Below are positions 46,134 to 55,114 of a DNA stretch of 64,000 bases, in pieces. A program made the position numbers and the translations under genes. This stretch comes from JASLEW01 sp035544875 (lineage in GTDB: Bacteria; Acidobacteriota; Thermoanaerobaculia; Multivoradales; UBA5704), in the NCBI GenBank assembly GCA_035544875.1, contig DASZZP010000079.1, positions 1 to 64,000 of the forward strand, written 5' to 3'. Under the pieces are notes generated by a model that was not told the DNA's origin, did not search any database, and saw nothing but the letters and a program-made list of their open reading frames with translations. Each line of letters opens with the position of its first letter. Positions within the stretch are counted from its first letter, which is position 1.

Positions 46134-47648
46134 ATGCTTGCGCTGAGCCAGGATACCTGGCGCTGGGTGGCAGGGGGCGCGCTCGCCGCCGGTGTGATGT
46201 GGTGCGCGGCCTGCTCGCACGGGCCCGGCGCCGGCGCGGCGCCGCTGCGCATCGTCCTCCACAGCGGCCCGCAGGGGCTCGATCCGCACCTGCACGACGA
46301 GGCGGCCACGCACTGGGTGCTCGACAACATCTACGATGGGCTGTCCGCCTTCGACGAGGAGATGCACCTGCACCCGGCGCTGGCGGCCGGCTGGGACAAC
46401 CCCGACGATCTCACCTGGCGCTTCCAGCTGCGCCCGGGCGTGCTGTTCCACGACGGCCGGCCGCTGGCGGCCGAGGACGTGGTCTTCAGCCTCCAGCGCG
46501 CCCGCTCCCACCCGCAGAGCAAGATGTCGGGCTACCTGGTCGAGGTCGCGGCGGTGCGCGCGCTCGACCCGCGCACGGTCGAGGTGCAAACCCGCCGGCC
46601 GTACCCGATCCTGCTCAACAAGCTGACCTTCATCGCCATCGTGCCGCACGACGCGCCGCCGCGCATCGCCAGCCCGCTCGGCACCGGCCCCTACCGCTTC
46701 GTCTCCTACGCGCCCGGCCGGGGCCTCGAGCTGGCGGCCTTCGAGCGCGGCTGGCGGCGGCGCCCTGCCGAACCGCGGGTGAGCTTCGGCTTCGAGAGCA
46801 ATGCGGCGCGGCGGGTGGAGTGCCTGATCTCAGGCCAGGCGGACCTCGTCGCCGAGCTGCCGTCGCAGGACGCCGACCGGGTGGTGGCGGCGGCAGGCTG
46901 CGACGTGCGCGCCACCGGCGGCCTGGCGGTCAGCTATCTGCAGCCGCGTCTCGACACCCCGCCGCTCTCGGACTTGCGGGTGCGCCGCGCCATCAGCATG
47001 GCGGTCGACCGCGAGGCGCTGGTCGGCGCGCTGCTGCAGGGCCGCGGCAGCGCCGCCGGCCAGATGGTGGCGCCCAAGGTGTTCGGCTATGCGCCGGAGA
47101 TCCGGCCGCCGCGCCGCGATCTCGCGGCCGCCCGGCGCCTGCTGGCCGAAGCGGGGCACCCCGGCGGCCTGGACCTGACTGTCGAGTACCGCGCCGGCCT
47201 GTCGATCGAGGCCCTGCGCGGCCAGCTCGCCGAAGCCGGCATCCGCCTGCGCCTCGAGCCGCGGCCGTGGAGCGAGCTCTACCCGCGCCTGCTGGCTGGC
47301 AAGGTGAGCTTCTACTATGGCACCTGGCTCTGTTCGTCGGGCGATGCCAGCGACCTGTTCGACAACAAGATCCACAGCCGCGACCTGGCGCGCGGCTACG
47401 GCGACAGCAACTCGAACGGCTACGGCAACCCGGCGCTCGACAGGCTGATCGAGAGCAGCGGCGCGACGCTCAGCATGAACGAGCGCCGCCGCATCCTCGA
47501 GAGCGCCATGCACGTGCTCGACGCCGACCTTCCGCTCATCCCGCTGGTCGTCCCCTACAACCTGTTCGGCGTCCGCCAGCGGCTGGAGTGGGCGCCGCGG
47601 CTCGACTACCGCATCCATGCCGCGGACATGCGGCGGGCGGCCGAGTAG
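46134..47648 (+). CDS. Family-5 extracellular solute-binding lipoprotein (orphan)
   Basis: Encodes 504 residues. The N-terminus (TWRWVAGGALAAGVMWCAAC) is a lipoprotein signal with Cys near residue 27. SBP_bac_5 features follow: LRIVLHSGPQGLDPHLHDEAA, NIYDGLSAFDEEMHLHPALAAGW, LTWRFQLRPGVLFHDGRPL, GTGPYRFVSY and RVRRAISMAVDREAL. This fold binds oligopeptides, nickel or other ligands outside the cell. No permease or ATPase lies nearby; instead a histidine kinase starts 28 bp downstream, so a sensing role is inferred. TAGGAG lies upstream of ATG 46134, and TATACA (46105-46110) may be a -10 box. Confidence 0.92.
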   Translation: MLALSQDTWRWVAGGALAAGVMWCAACSHGPGAGAAPLRIVLHSGPQGLDPHLHDEAATHWVLDNIYDGLSAFDEEMHLHPALAAGWDNPDDLTWRFQLRPGVLFHDGRPLAAEDVVFSLQRARSHPQSKMSGYLVEVAAVRALDPRTVEVQTRRPYPILLNKLTFIAIVPHDAPPRIASPLGTGPYRFVSYAPGRGLELAAFERGWRRRPAEPRVSFGFESNAARRVECLISGQADLVAELPSQDADRVVAAAGCDVRATGGLAVSYLQPRLDTPPLSDLRVRRAISMAVDREALVGALLQGRGSAAGQMVAPKVFGYAPEIRPPRRDLAAARRLLAEAGHPGGLDLTVEYRAGLSIEALRGQLAEAGIRLRLEPRPWSELYPRLLAGKVSFYYGTWLCSSGDASDLFDNKIHSRDLARGYGDSNSNGYGNPALDRLIESSGATLSMNERRRILESAMHVLDADLPLIPLVVPYNLFGVRQRLEWAPRLDYRIHAADMRRAAE

Positions 47649-47676
47649 TGCGGACAGGGCAGAGGAGGCGGCGCGC

Positions 47677-50073
47677 TTGAGCGACGTCCGGGTGCGCAGC
47701 CTGCGCGTCCGCTTCGTGCTCGCCATCTCGGCGCTGGTGGCGCTGGTGCTGGTGGCCAACGGTATGGTCCTGGCGCTCGCCGGCCGCCCGCACCTGCGCG
47801 AGGACATCGAGCGCCGTGCGCAGGCCTACGCCCGGCTGTCGGTGGGGCCGATCTGCAATGCCTACGAGACCTACTACGCCAGCGGCTACAGCAAGTTCCG
47901 CGAGCTGGTGCTGGAGACGATGCGGCTCGATCCCGACCTGGCGCGCCTGGCGCTCTACGACACCAGCGGCCGCGTGCTGTTCGACTCGAGCGAGTTCCAG
48001 AGCCAGCTGATGGAGCCGACGCGTTCGGCCTCGGCGGTCACTTCCGACCCCGCCATGCGGGAGGCCGTCAAGGGCCTGTCGCTCTCGGCGTGGAAGGCCA
48101 GCGAGGACGGCAAGCCGGTCTATGTGGTGGTGGCGCCATTCGTCGAGGAGTGGGGACGGCACCGCTACTCGGTCGTCTTCTACGTCGTCTATGACAGCCT
48201 CGCGGCGACGGCCAGGGCGGCTGTGCGGCAGATCTTCTGGCTCTCGGCGGGCTCGCTCGGCCTGGGCGTCTTGATCGCCGTCCTGCTCGCCGCGCAGATC
48301 CTGGGCCCGCTCGAGGCCCTGACCCGCGGCGCCCAGGACCTTGCCGACGGGCGGCTCGAGCGCCGCATCGACCTCGAGGCCGGCGACGAGCTCGGCGTGC
48401 TGGCCGTGACCTTCAACCAGATGGCGGAGAAGCTTTCGCGCACTATCTCCGATCTCGAGGCGAGCAACCGGGCGCTGGGGCAGATGAACCTCGAGCTGCA
48501 GCAGCTCGATCATATGAAGAGCGACCTGCTGGCCAACGTCAGCCACGAGCTGCGCACGCCGCTGACCGCCATCCAGGGCTACACCGAGGCGATGGACGAG
48601 GGGCTGCTCGGTCAGGTCAACGCGCAGCAGCGAGACGCCTTCAAGGTGGTGCAGCGCAACACCCGCCGCCTGATGGGTATGATCGAGCAGCTGCTCGGCT
48701 TCTCGCGTCTCGAGGCCGGCATCGGCAAGCTCGACTGCACCGCTTTCGACCTGGGCGAGGTGGCGGCGCAGGTTACGGCGCAGGTCGCCGCCGGCGTGCG
48801 CGCCGGACCCGGCTCAGAGCACTCTGAGCGCTCCGAAGAGCTCGACCTGCGGCTCGACGTCGAGCCCGGCCTGCCGCTGGTCTGGGGCGACCCCGGCCGC
48901 ATCTCGCAGGTGATCGAGAACCTGGTCACCAACGCCGTCAAGTTCAGCCCGCCGGGGGGCGAGATCCGGGTCAGCCTCCGGCGCCGGGGCGAAGAGGTGG
49001 AAGTGGCGGTCGCCGATCGCGGCATCGGCATTCCAAAGGCGGCCCAGCCGCTCATCTTCGAGCGCTTCTACCAGGTGGATACCTCTTCCACCCGGCGCTA
49101 CGGCGGCATGGGGCTGGGACTCGCCATCGTGCGCGAGATCCTGGCCGCGCACCAGCGCGAGATCGGGGTGGAGAGCGCGGTGGGTGCCGGCACCACCTTC
49201 CGCTTCAGCTTGCCGCTCGCCCTGCCTGCGGGAGCCGCGGGCGCCGCGGGAGGCGCAGGAGCCCCGGGAGCCGCGGGCGCCGCGGCAGCCGCGCCGGCCG
49301 CGGGGCCCGAGGATCCCGCATTGCGGCGGGTGGTGCTGATCGACGACGATCCTGGATTCGCGCACCTGCTCGAGGAGTTTCTCGGCCGGGCAGGTTTCGC
49401 GGTCGAGACCGCCCCGACGGCGCGCGCCGGCTTCGACCGCGTGGCCGCGGCGCGGCCCGACCTGGTGCTGCTCGACCGCCTCCTCCCCGACGGCGACGGC
49501 TTTGACCTGCTGTCGCGCCTGCAGCGCGACGACCGCACGGCGCGGATCCCGGTGCTGGTGGTCTCGATCCGCAAGGAACGCGCGCTCGGCCTGCGCCTCG
49601 GGGCCTCGGGATACCTGGTCAAGCCGGTCGCGCCGGCCCGCGTCAAGGAGCTAATCCTGGAGACGCTGGGGCAGCCGGCGGGCGCCCCCGAGGTGCTGGT
49701 GGCGGACGACGACGACGACCTGCGGCGCCTGCTGGTCGACCGCCTGCAGGCTGACGGCCTCCGGGCGCGCGGCGCCGCCGGCGGCGGCGAGGCGCTGCAG
49801 CTGATCGCCGACCGGCCGCCGGCGCTGCTGCTGCTCGACCTGATGATGCCCGACCTCGACGGCTGGGAGGTGCTGCGCCGGCTGCGTGCCGACCCGGCGA
49901 CCGCCGATTTGCCGGTGATCGTGCTCAGCGCCCGCAGCGGCGCCCTCGACCGGGCAGCCGCAGAGGGCCTCAAAGTCGTAGACTTCGTCGGCAAGCCTTT
50001 TGATCTCGGCTCGCTGCTCGACGAGATCGAGCGCACCCTGGGGCCCGCCAGTCGGCAGGAGGGTCTGGCATGA
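47677..50073 (+). CDS. Hybrid sensor histidine kinase with two receiver domains
   Basis: Encodes 798 residues from TTG 47677; AGAGGAGG eight bases upstream supports it. Order: TM1 (about 12-35), periplasmic sensor (about 36-185), TM2 (about 188-209), HAMP (about 208-260), HisKA with His290 (NVSHELRTPLTAIQ), HATPase with NLVTNAVKFSPP, DRGIGIP and GGMGLGLAI, an Ala/Gly linker, receiver 1 (LIDDDPGF...LLDRLLPDGDGF...YLVKP) and receiver 2 (ADDDDDLRRLL...LLDLMMPDLDGW...GKPF). It probably senses a ligand through the periplasmic domain, perhaps with the neighbouring binding lipoproteins. The stop overlaps the next receiver gene by 4 nt. Confidence 0.93.
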   Translation: MSDVRVRSLRVRFVLAISALVALVLVANGMVLALAGRPHLREDIERRAQAYARLSVGPICNAYETYYASGYSKFRELVLETMRLDPDLARLALYDTSGRVLFDSSEFQSQLMEPTRSASAVTSDPAMREAVKGLSLSAWKASEDGKPVYVVVAPFVEEWGRHRYSVVFYVVYDSLAATARAAVRQIFWLSAGSLGLGVLIAVLLAAQILGPLEALTRGAQDLADGRLERRIDLEAGDELGVLAVTFNQMAEKLSRTISDLEASNRALGQMNLELQQLDHMKSDLLANVSHELRTPLTAIQGYTEAMDEGLLGQVNAQQRDAFKVVQRNTRRLMGMIEQLLGFSRLEAGIGKLDCTAFDLGEVAAQVTAQVAAGVRAGPGSEHSERSEELDLRLDVEPGLPLVWGDPGRISQVIENLVTNAVKFSPPGGEIRVSLRRRGEEVEVAVADRGIGIPKAAQPLIFERFYQVDTSSTRRYGGMGLGLAIVREILAAHQREIGVESAVGAGTTFRFSLPLALPAGAAGAAGGAGAPGAAGAAAAAPAAGPEDPALRRVVLIDDDPGFAHLLEEFLGRAGFAVETAPTARAGFDRVAAARPDLVLLDRLLPDGDGFDLLSRLQRDDRTARIPVLVVSIRKERALGLRLGASGYLVKPVAPARVKELILETLGQPAGAPEVLVADDDDDLRRLLVDRLQADGLRARGAAGGGEALQLIADRPPALLLLDLMMPDLDGWEVLRRLRADPATADLPVIVLSARSGALDRAAAEGLKVVDFVGKPFDLGSLLDEIERTLGPASRQEGLA

Positions 50074-50456
50074 AGAAGAAGATTCTGGTCGTGGACGACG
50101 AGGAGGACGTGGTCGAGGTCGTGCGGCTGGTGCTGGCCAAGAAGGGCTACGAGGTGGAAACCGCCACCTCCGGCATGGACGGACTGGCGCGCGCGCAGAG
50201 CGCGCTTCCCGATCTCATCCTGCTCGACATCATGATGCACCAGATGGATGGCTGGGAAGTGCTCAAGCTGCTCAAGCTGGACGAACGGACCAGCGGCATT
50301 CCGGTGGTGATCTTATCGGCGCGGGTCGAGCCCAAGGACAAGATCCGCGGTCTCCAGGAAGGCGCGATCGACTACGTGACCAAGCCCTTCGCCGTGCGCG
50401 AGCTGGTGGAGAAGGTCGAGGCCGTGCTCGCCGCGCCGGCGGAGGGCGGCAAGTGA
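50070..50456 (+). CDS. Single-domain response regulator
   Basis: Encodes 128 residues forming only a CheY-like receiver: acidic pocket VVDDEED (9-13), phosphoacceptor Asp53 (LILLDIMMHQMDGW), Thr/Ser position ILSAR and Lys105 (YVTKPF). With no output domain it likely relays phosphate or acts by protein contact. Overlaps the kinase stop (ATGA) and, at its own 3' end, the EAL gene start (GTGA), a strong sign of one coupled signalling unit. Confidence 0.94.
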   Translation: MKKKILVVDDEEDVVEVVRLVLAKKGYEVETATSGMDGLARAQSALPDLILLDIMMHQMDGWEVLKLLKLDERTSGIPVVILSARVEPKDKIRGLQEGAIDYVTKPFAVRELVEKVEAVLAAPAEGGK

Positions 50457-51901
50457 GCGACCAGAAGTACTGGGAGCTGCGCGCCGAGTGGCTGAAGCTG
50501 CGCGGCTATCTCTTCGACCCCGGAACCGGGCTGCCGGCGCTGCCGGCGGTGATCGAGGACGTGCGCCGCCGGCTCGAGGATGGCGAGCCGATCGGGCTGA
50601 TCTACCTCGACCTGTCGAGCGGCGGCGGGATGGAAGCGATCTGCGGCTGGCAGACCTACGACCGCCTGCTGCAGCAGCTGACCGCGACGCTGTTCGAGTT
50701 CCGCGAGGGCGCGCTGACGCCGCGCGACGCGGTCGCCCTGACCGCGGTGCGCGGCGACGAGTTCCTGCTCTTCGTCGGGCCGCGCCCCAACCAGGCGCTC
50801 GACGAGCGGCGCCTGACCCGCCTGCGCGAGCGCCTGGTGGACGACCTCGAGGGCCGCCTGCGCCTCGAGCTCGACAGCCAGGTCCCGCAGGGGATCGTGG
50901 TCGCCTGCGGCAGCGCGATGGTGCGCACCGACCCCACGGTGCGCATCGAGCGCTCGATCTACCAGTCGATCGACGAGGTGCGCAGCATCTGCCGGCGGCA
51001 GCGCGAGCGGCGGCGCGGCATGCATCTGAACGAGCTGCGCCGCATCCTCGCCTCGCGCGACGTGCTCATCCGCTACCAGCCGATCGTGCGCCTCGAGGAC
51101 GGCCTGATCCACGGCTTCGAGGCGCTCTCCTCGGGTCCCTCGGGCGACATCTTCCATAACCCCGAGATGCTGTTCTCGTTCGCCGAGGAGACCGAGCAGA
51201 TCGTCGAGCTCGAGCGTCTCTGCCGCCAGCAGGCGATCCGCGGCGCGGCGCTGCTGCATCCGCAACAGAAGCTGTTCATCAACTGCTCGGCGCACGGCTT
51301 CGTCGACCCCGAGCTGGTGTCGCCAGCGATCCTCGATGAGGTGCGCGCAGCGGGACGTGATCCGCGCGACATCGTCTTCGAGGTCACCGAGCGGGTGGCG
51401 ATCACCGAGTGGCAGGAGTTCCGTGCCATCGTCGCCAAGCTGCGCGGCCTTGGCTTCTCGATCGCCATCGACGACATGGGCGCCGGCTATTCCTCGCTGC
51501 AGGCGGTGGCCGAGGTCGAGCCCGACTACCTCAAGTTCGACATCTCGCTGGTGCGCGACGTCCACCTCTCGCCGATCAAGCGCAATCTGCTCGAGACCCT
51601 GGTCGTGCTGGCGGACAAGATCCGCGCCCGGGCGATCGCCGAGGGGGTCGAGAGCGTCGAGGAGTTCAAGACGCTGCGGGCGATGGGAGTCACCTTCGCG
51701 CAAGGCTTCTACTTCGCCATGCCGGAGATCCTCGCCGGCCCCGCCCCGCTGCGCCTGCGCGAGCGCTTCGAGGCGGCGGCCGCGGGAGAAGCCGCCAGGC
51801 CGGCCGGGGCGCCGGCGGGCGCCGAACCGGCCGATCCGGCCGATCCGGTCGGCGGGGTTGCCGGAGCGGCCGGAAGCGCCGGGCCGGAAGTGCCGTCGTA
51901 G
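50453..51901 (+). CDS. Cyclic-di-GMP phosphodiesterase, degenerate GGDEF + EAL
   Basis: Encodes 482 residues from GTG 50453, with GGAGGG seven bases upstream. The N-terminal domain (about 15-170) has a GGDEF-like fold but the signature reads R-G-D-E-F (100-104) with no other active-site features, so it is probably a regulatory relic. The EAL domain (about 185-440) keeps the E-A-L motif at 213 (GFEALSSG), INCSAHGF, FEVTER, IDDMGAGYSSL, LKFD and AEGVES, so phosphodiesterase activity is expected. A Pro/Ala-rich tail follows. It is the likely output of the kinase and receiver encoded just upstream. Confidence 0.92.
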   Translation: MSDQKYWELRAEWLKLRGYLFDPGTGLPALPAVIEDVRRRLEDGEPIGLIYLDLSSGGGMEAICGWQTYDRLLQQLTATLFEFREGALTPRDAVALTAVRGDEFLLFVGPRPNQALDERRLTRLRERLVDDLEGRLRLELDSQVPQGIVVACGSAMVRTDPTVRIERSIYQSIDEVRSICRRQRERRRGMHLNELRRILASRDVLIRYQPIVRLEDGLIHGFEALSSGPSGDIFHNPEMLFSFAEETEQIVELERLCRQQAIRGAALLHPQQKLFINCSAHGFVDPELVSPAILDEVRAAGRDPRDIVFEVTERVAITEWQEFRAIVAKLRGLGFSIAIDDMGAGYSSLQAVAEVEPDYLKFDISLVRDVHLSPIKRNLLETLVVLADKIRARAIAEGVESVEEFKTLRAMGVTFAQGFYFAMPEILAGPAPLRLRERFEAAAAGEAARPAGAPAGAEPADPADPVGGVAGAAGSAGPEVPS

Positions 51902-51942
51902 CCGAGTGATCGCCGTGGTCGCCCTGATTGCCGGGGTGCCTC

Positions 51943-53496
51943 TCATCGCCGCCGGATCTCGCGCGCCAGGATGAAGCCGTCGCGGCGCGGCTGCCACACC
52001 ACGTCGTCGCGCGCGCCGTAGACGGCGTAGGGCACGTAGAGCGGGATGAAGTTGAGGTCCTCCATCAGCATGTGCATGCAGCGTTCGAGCTTTGCCCGGC
52101 GGGCGAGCATGTCGAGCGTGGTGCCGCTGTCCTGGATCAGCGCGTCCAGCGTCTCGTTCCGGTAGTCGACGAAGTTGCTGTCGCCGTATCCCAGCGCCGC
52201 GTCCCGGCTGTGCACCATGGCGTCGAACAGGTCGCTGGCGTCGGCCGAGGGAGTGATGATGGCGCCGAGATAGAAGTCCACCCGCCGGGCCATCAGGCGC
52301 GGGAAGAGCTCGTCCCACGGACGCTCCATGGGGTGCACGCGGATGCCGATCTCGGCGAGCTGGCGCCGGATCTCCGCCGCCGGCCGGCCGCGCCGGAACT
52401 CGAGGTCGACGTCGAACCCGCCCGGGTAGCCGGCGTCGGCCAGCAGGCGCCTGGCGGCCGGGAGGTCGCGCGGCGGCGGCTTGAGGTCAGGCGAGTAGCC
52501 GAAGATGCTGCGGCCCACCATCTGGCCGGCAGGGCGGCCTTCGCCGTGCAGCGCGGCCTGGACCAGCGCCGGGCGATCGAGCGCGAGGTGGATGGCGCGG
52601 CGCACGCGCAGGTCGGAGAGCGGCGGCCGCTTGGCCTTGAGCATGAGGTAGTTGACGGTCAAGCTCTCCTGCTCGAGCAGGCGGCAGCCGGCGGCGGAGC
52701 GCAGGCCGTCGATGTTCTCCGGCCCGGGCTCCTGGATGATGTCGACCTCGCCTCGGCGCAGGCGCGCCACGCGCTCGCCGGGGTCCGTGACCGGCAGGAA
52801 CTCCACCTGGCTCAAGGGAGGCGCCAGATCCCAGTGGCCGCGTGCCGCGCGCAGCTCGAGGCGCACGCCCGGCTGGTAGGAGACCAGACGGTAGGGTCCG
52901 GTGCCCACGGGGTGGTGGATCTCGGGCGGCGAGCCGGCCGGCACGATGAGCACGAAGGCCAGCTTGTTGAGCAGGATGGCGTACGGCCGCCGCGTGGTGA
53001 GCTCGACGGTGTGGAGGTCGAGTGCGCGCACCCGGTCGACCGCCACCAGGTAGCTGCCAAAGCTGCTGGCGGGGAGGGTGCGGGCGCGGTCCAGGCTGAA
53101 GGCGACATCGCCGGCGGTCAGCTCGCGGCCGTCGTGGAAGCGCGCCCCGGGGCGCAGGTGGAAGACCCAGGTCAGGTCGTTGGGGTTTTCCCACGACGCC
53201 GCCAGCGCCGGTCCGATGCGCATCTCGACGTCGAAGGCGGTCAGCCCTTCGTAGATGTTGCGCAGCAGCGAGTAGGTCAGGGCCTCGTTGCGCAGGTGGG
53301 GATCGAGCACCAGCGGATCGCTGTGCACCGCGATGCGCAGCGGGCGCGCCGGCGGCGGCGAGGGCCGGGCGCAGGCCGCGGCGAGCGCGGAGAGCCCGCC
53401 GAGCCCGGCGATCATCGAGAGCGCGGCGAGCGCGGCGGGTATTGAGAGTCGGGAAAGGGCGGCGGCGCTACGGCGCTGCGCGCGGGAGCGAGTCAC
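51943..53496 (-). CDS. Family-5 extracellular solute-binding lipoprotein (orphan), second
   Basis: Encodes 517 residues from GTG 53496, with GGAGGT eight bases upstream; a longer frame from ATG 53580 only adds a Cys/Arg-rich stretch. The signal ends in a lipobox L-A-A-A-C. SBP_bac_5 motifs parallel the gene at 46134: LRIAVHSDPLVLDPHLRNEA, NIYEGLTAFDVEM, LTWVFHLRPGARFHDGREL, GTGPYRLVSYQPG and RVRRAIHLALDRPAL; the C-terminal half also matches (DASDLFDAMVHSRD). The two are paralogues flanking the kinase-receiver-EAL genes, convergent from this side. No transporter components are nearby. Confidence 0.9.
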   Translation of the reverse strand: MTRSRAQRRSAAALSRLSIPAALAALSMIAGLGGLSALAAACARPSPPPARPLRIAVHSDPLVLDPHLRNEALTYSLLRNIYEGLTAFDVEMRIGPALAASWENPNDLTWVFHLRPGARFHDGRELTAGDVAFSLDRARTLPASSFGSYLVAVDRVRALDLHTVELTTRRPYAILLNKLAFVLIVPAGSPPEIHHPVGTGPYRLVSYQPGVRLELRAARGHWDLAPPLSQVEFLPVTDPGERVARLRRGEVDIIQEPGPENIDGLRSAAGCRLLEQESLTVNYLMLKAKRPPLSDLRVRRAIHLALDRPALVQAALHGEGRPAGQMVGRSIFGYSPDLKPPPRDLPAARRLLADAGYPGGFDVDLEFRRGRPAAEIRRQLAEIGIRVHPMERPWDELFPRLMARRVDFYLGAIITPSADASDLFDAMVHSRDAALGYGDSNFVDYRNETLDALIQDSGTTLDMLARRAKLERCMHMLMEDLNFIPLYVPYAVYGARDDVVWQPRRDGFILAREIRRR

Positions 53497-53552
53497 CTCG
53501 GCGTACCTCCGGCATCCGGGCCCCGTCGTTGGCGAGTGGAACAGATGCCGCA

Positions 53553-53870
53553 GTGTACACCCCGCGGCTGGGCGCGCCACCCATCAAGGTGACTCACTGC
53601 ATCAAAGCCGATCAATACAAGGACACCCAGAGCTTCGCCGACGACGCGCAGAAGCGCAACGGCAAGTGCAAGATCTCGGATGTCAAGCACGAAGGCGACA
53701 AGGTGTCCTGGAGCTACGCCTGCGAGAGCGGACCCAGCGGCAGCAGCGAGTACGCATTCAGCGGCACCAGCTACGAGGGCACCAATACGGCGTCGGTCCC
53801 GGGCAGCGCCAAGCATGGGGCGATGAAGATGACCCAGCACATCAAGGGCAAGCGCCTGGGCGACTGCTGA
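53553..53870 (+). pseudogene. 5'-truncated DUF3617 protein fragment
   Basis: The frame to TGA 53870 has the C-terminal part of a DUF3617 domain: VTHCIKADQYKD, NGKCKISDVKHEGDKVSWSYAC, SGTSYEGT and the end HIKGKRLGDC, with the family's Cys pairs. The usual signal peptide and P-G-x-W-E start of these periplasmic proteins are missing; upstream sequence is the 5' region of the divergent lipoprotein gene. GTG 53553 could start a 105-residue remnant. Either a pseudogene left by a rearrangement or a short protein; I favour the former. Confidence 0.6.
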
Positions 53871-53908
53871 GCGCCTCTGCCGCTCCGCGCGGACCAACGC
53901 TGGCCGGG

Positions 53909-54907
53909 TCAGCTCGTTTCGAGCCCCGAGATCAGGCTGCCGAAGCGGTCGGGATCGACGTTGCCTCCCGAGAGGACGACCCCGACCCGCCGCCCGGCGA
54001 CGCCGGGGACCTTGCCGTGGAGAAGCGCGGCGAAACCGGCCGCGCCGCCGGGCTCGACGACGAGCTTCAGGCGCGCGGCGAGGAGGGCCATCGCCCGCCG
54101 CAGCTCGAGGTCGGAGACGGTCAGCACGTCCTCGGCGAGCGCGCGCACGATGGCGAAGGTGCGGTCGGCGGGGCGGGTGGTCTGGAGGGCGTCGGCAATG
54201 GTTGCCGGCAGCGGAATCGTCACCGGCGCGCCGGCGGCGAGCGAGCGCTTCATGTCGTCGCCCGCCTCGGGCTCGACCCCGAAGACCCGCAGCGCCTGAT
54301 TCAACCCGCGCCCGGCGACCGCGATACCGGAGAGCAGTCCGCCGCCGCCGCAGGGAGCCACCACCACCTCGAGATCCGGTACTTGCTCCAGCAGCTCGAG
54401 CGCGAGCGTTCCCTGTCCGGCGATCACCGCGTCGTCATCGAACGGCGGCACCAGCACCGCCCCCCGCTCGGCGACGATCCGCCGCGCGATCTGCTCGCGG
54501 TCGCCGGTGGCGCGGTCATAGGGCAGCACCGCCGCGCCGTATCCCCGGGTCGCCGCCGCCTTCGCCGCCGGCGCATCGGTTGGCATGATGATGGTCGCCG
54601 GTATGCCCAGCTCGCGCGCCGCCAGGGCCACCGCCTGGGCGTGGTTGCCGGAGGAGAAGGCCACGACGCCGCGGGCGCGCTGCTCGGGCGCCAGTAGAGT
54701 GAGCCGCGAGAAAGCGCCGCGCGCCTTGAAAGCGCCGACGCGCTGGAAAATCTCGCACTTGAAGAAGAGCCGGCAGCCCAGCCGCGCGTCGAGCTGGCGC
54801 GAAGTCAAGACAGGCGTGCGATGGACATGCGCCGCGATGCGGGCGCGCGCCGCCTGGACATCAGCCAGGGAGACCGGGAGAGGGGGGCTCGGCACTCTGT
54901 CAGTCAT
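53909..54907 (-). CDS. PLP-dependent threonine/serine dehydratase-like ammonia-lyase
   Basis: Encodes 332 residues of fold-type II. The PLP lysine is in FFKCEIFQRVGAFKARGAF (about 60), the Asn loop is SSGNHAQAVAL, the phosphate loop CGGGGLLSG, and the end VVLSGGNVDPDRF. The F-K-C-E-x-F-Q-R-x-G-A-F-K pattern is that of serine racemase and threo-3-hydroxyaspartate ammonia-lyase as well as biodegradative threonine dehydratase; there is no ACT regulatory domain. It deaminates a hydroxy amino acid to a 2-oxo acid; exact substrate unknown. Two 27-bp tandem repeats directly precede the ATG. Confidence 0.88.
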   Translation of the reverse strand: MTDRVPSPPLPVSLADVQAARARIAAHVHRTPVLTSRQLDARLGCRLFFKCEIFQRVGAFKARGAFSRLTLLAPEQRARGVVAFSSGNHAQAVALAARELGIPATIIMPTDAPAAKAAATRGYGAAVLPYDRATGDREQIARRIVAERGAVLVPPFDDDAVIAGQGTLALELLEQVPDLEVVVAPCGGGGLLSGIAVAGRGLNQALRVFGVEPEAGDDMKRSLAAGAPVTIPLPATIADALQTTRPADRTFAIVRALAEDVLTVSDLELRRAMALLAARLKLVVEPGGAAGFAALLHGKVPGVAGRRVGVVLSGGNVDPDRFGSLISGLETS

Positions 54908-54961
54908 CGCGGATCAGCGGCGGAGCAGGATCATCGGCGATCAGCGGCGGAGCGGGATCAT
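54908..54961 (+). repeat. Two 27-bp tandem repeats before the dehydratase gene
   Basis: Copies CGCGGATCAGCGGCGG... (54908-54934) and CGGCGATCAGCGGCGG... (54935-54961), each ending GGATCAT, with a third partial copy CGCGGAGC. They occupy the leader of the dehydratase gene, so copy number may affect expression. Confidence 0.7.
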
Positions 54962-55114
54962 CGCGGAGCTGTCGGCTTCGGCGGCTGCCGGTCTCGGAGC
55001 CGGGGGCCGGGGCCGTGCCGCGATCCTGGGCGATCATATCTGCCCCGGTTCGGGCCGTGCGCCTCTTGAAGAGCGGGGGGCGTATCATCGCTTCCCTGCC
55101 GGAGCCCGGTGCCG

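Noticed and set aside
46134..53496. A peptide/nickel ABC transporter operon
   Set aside because: Only binding-protein genes are present. No permease or Walker-type ATPase is encoded in the window.
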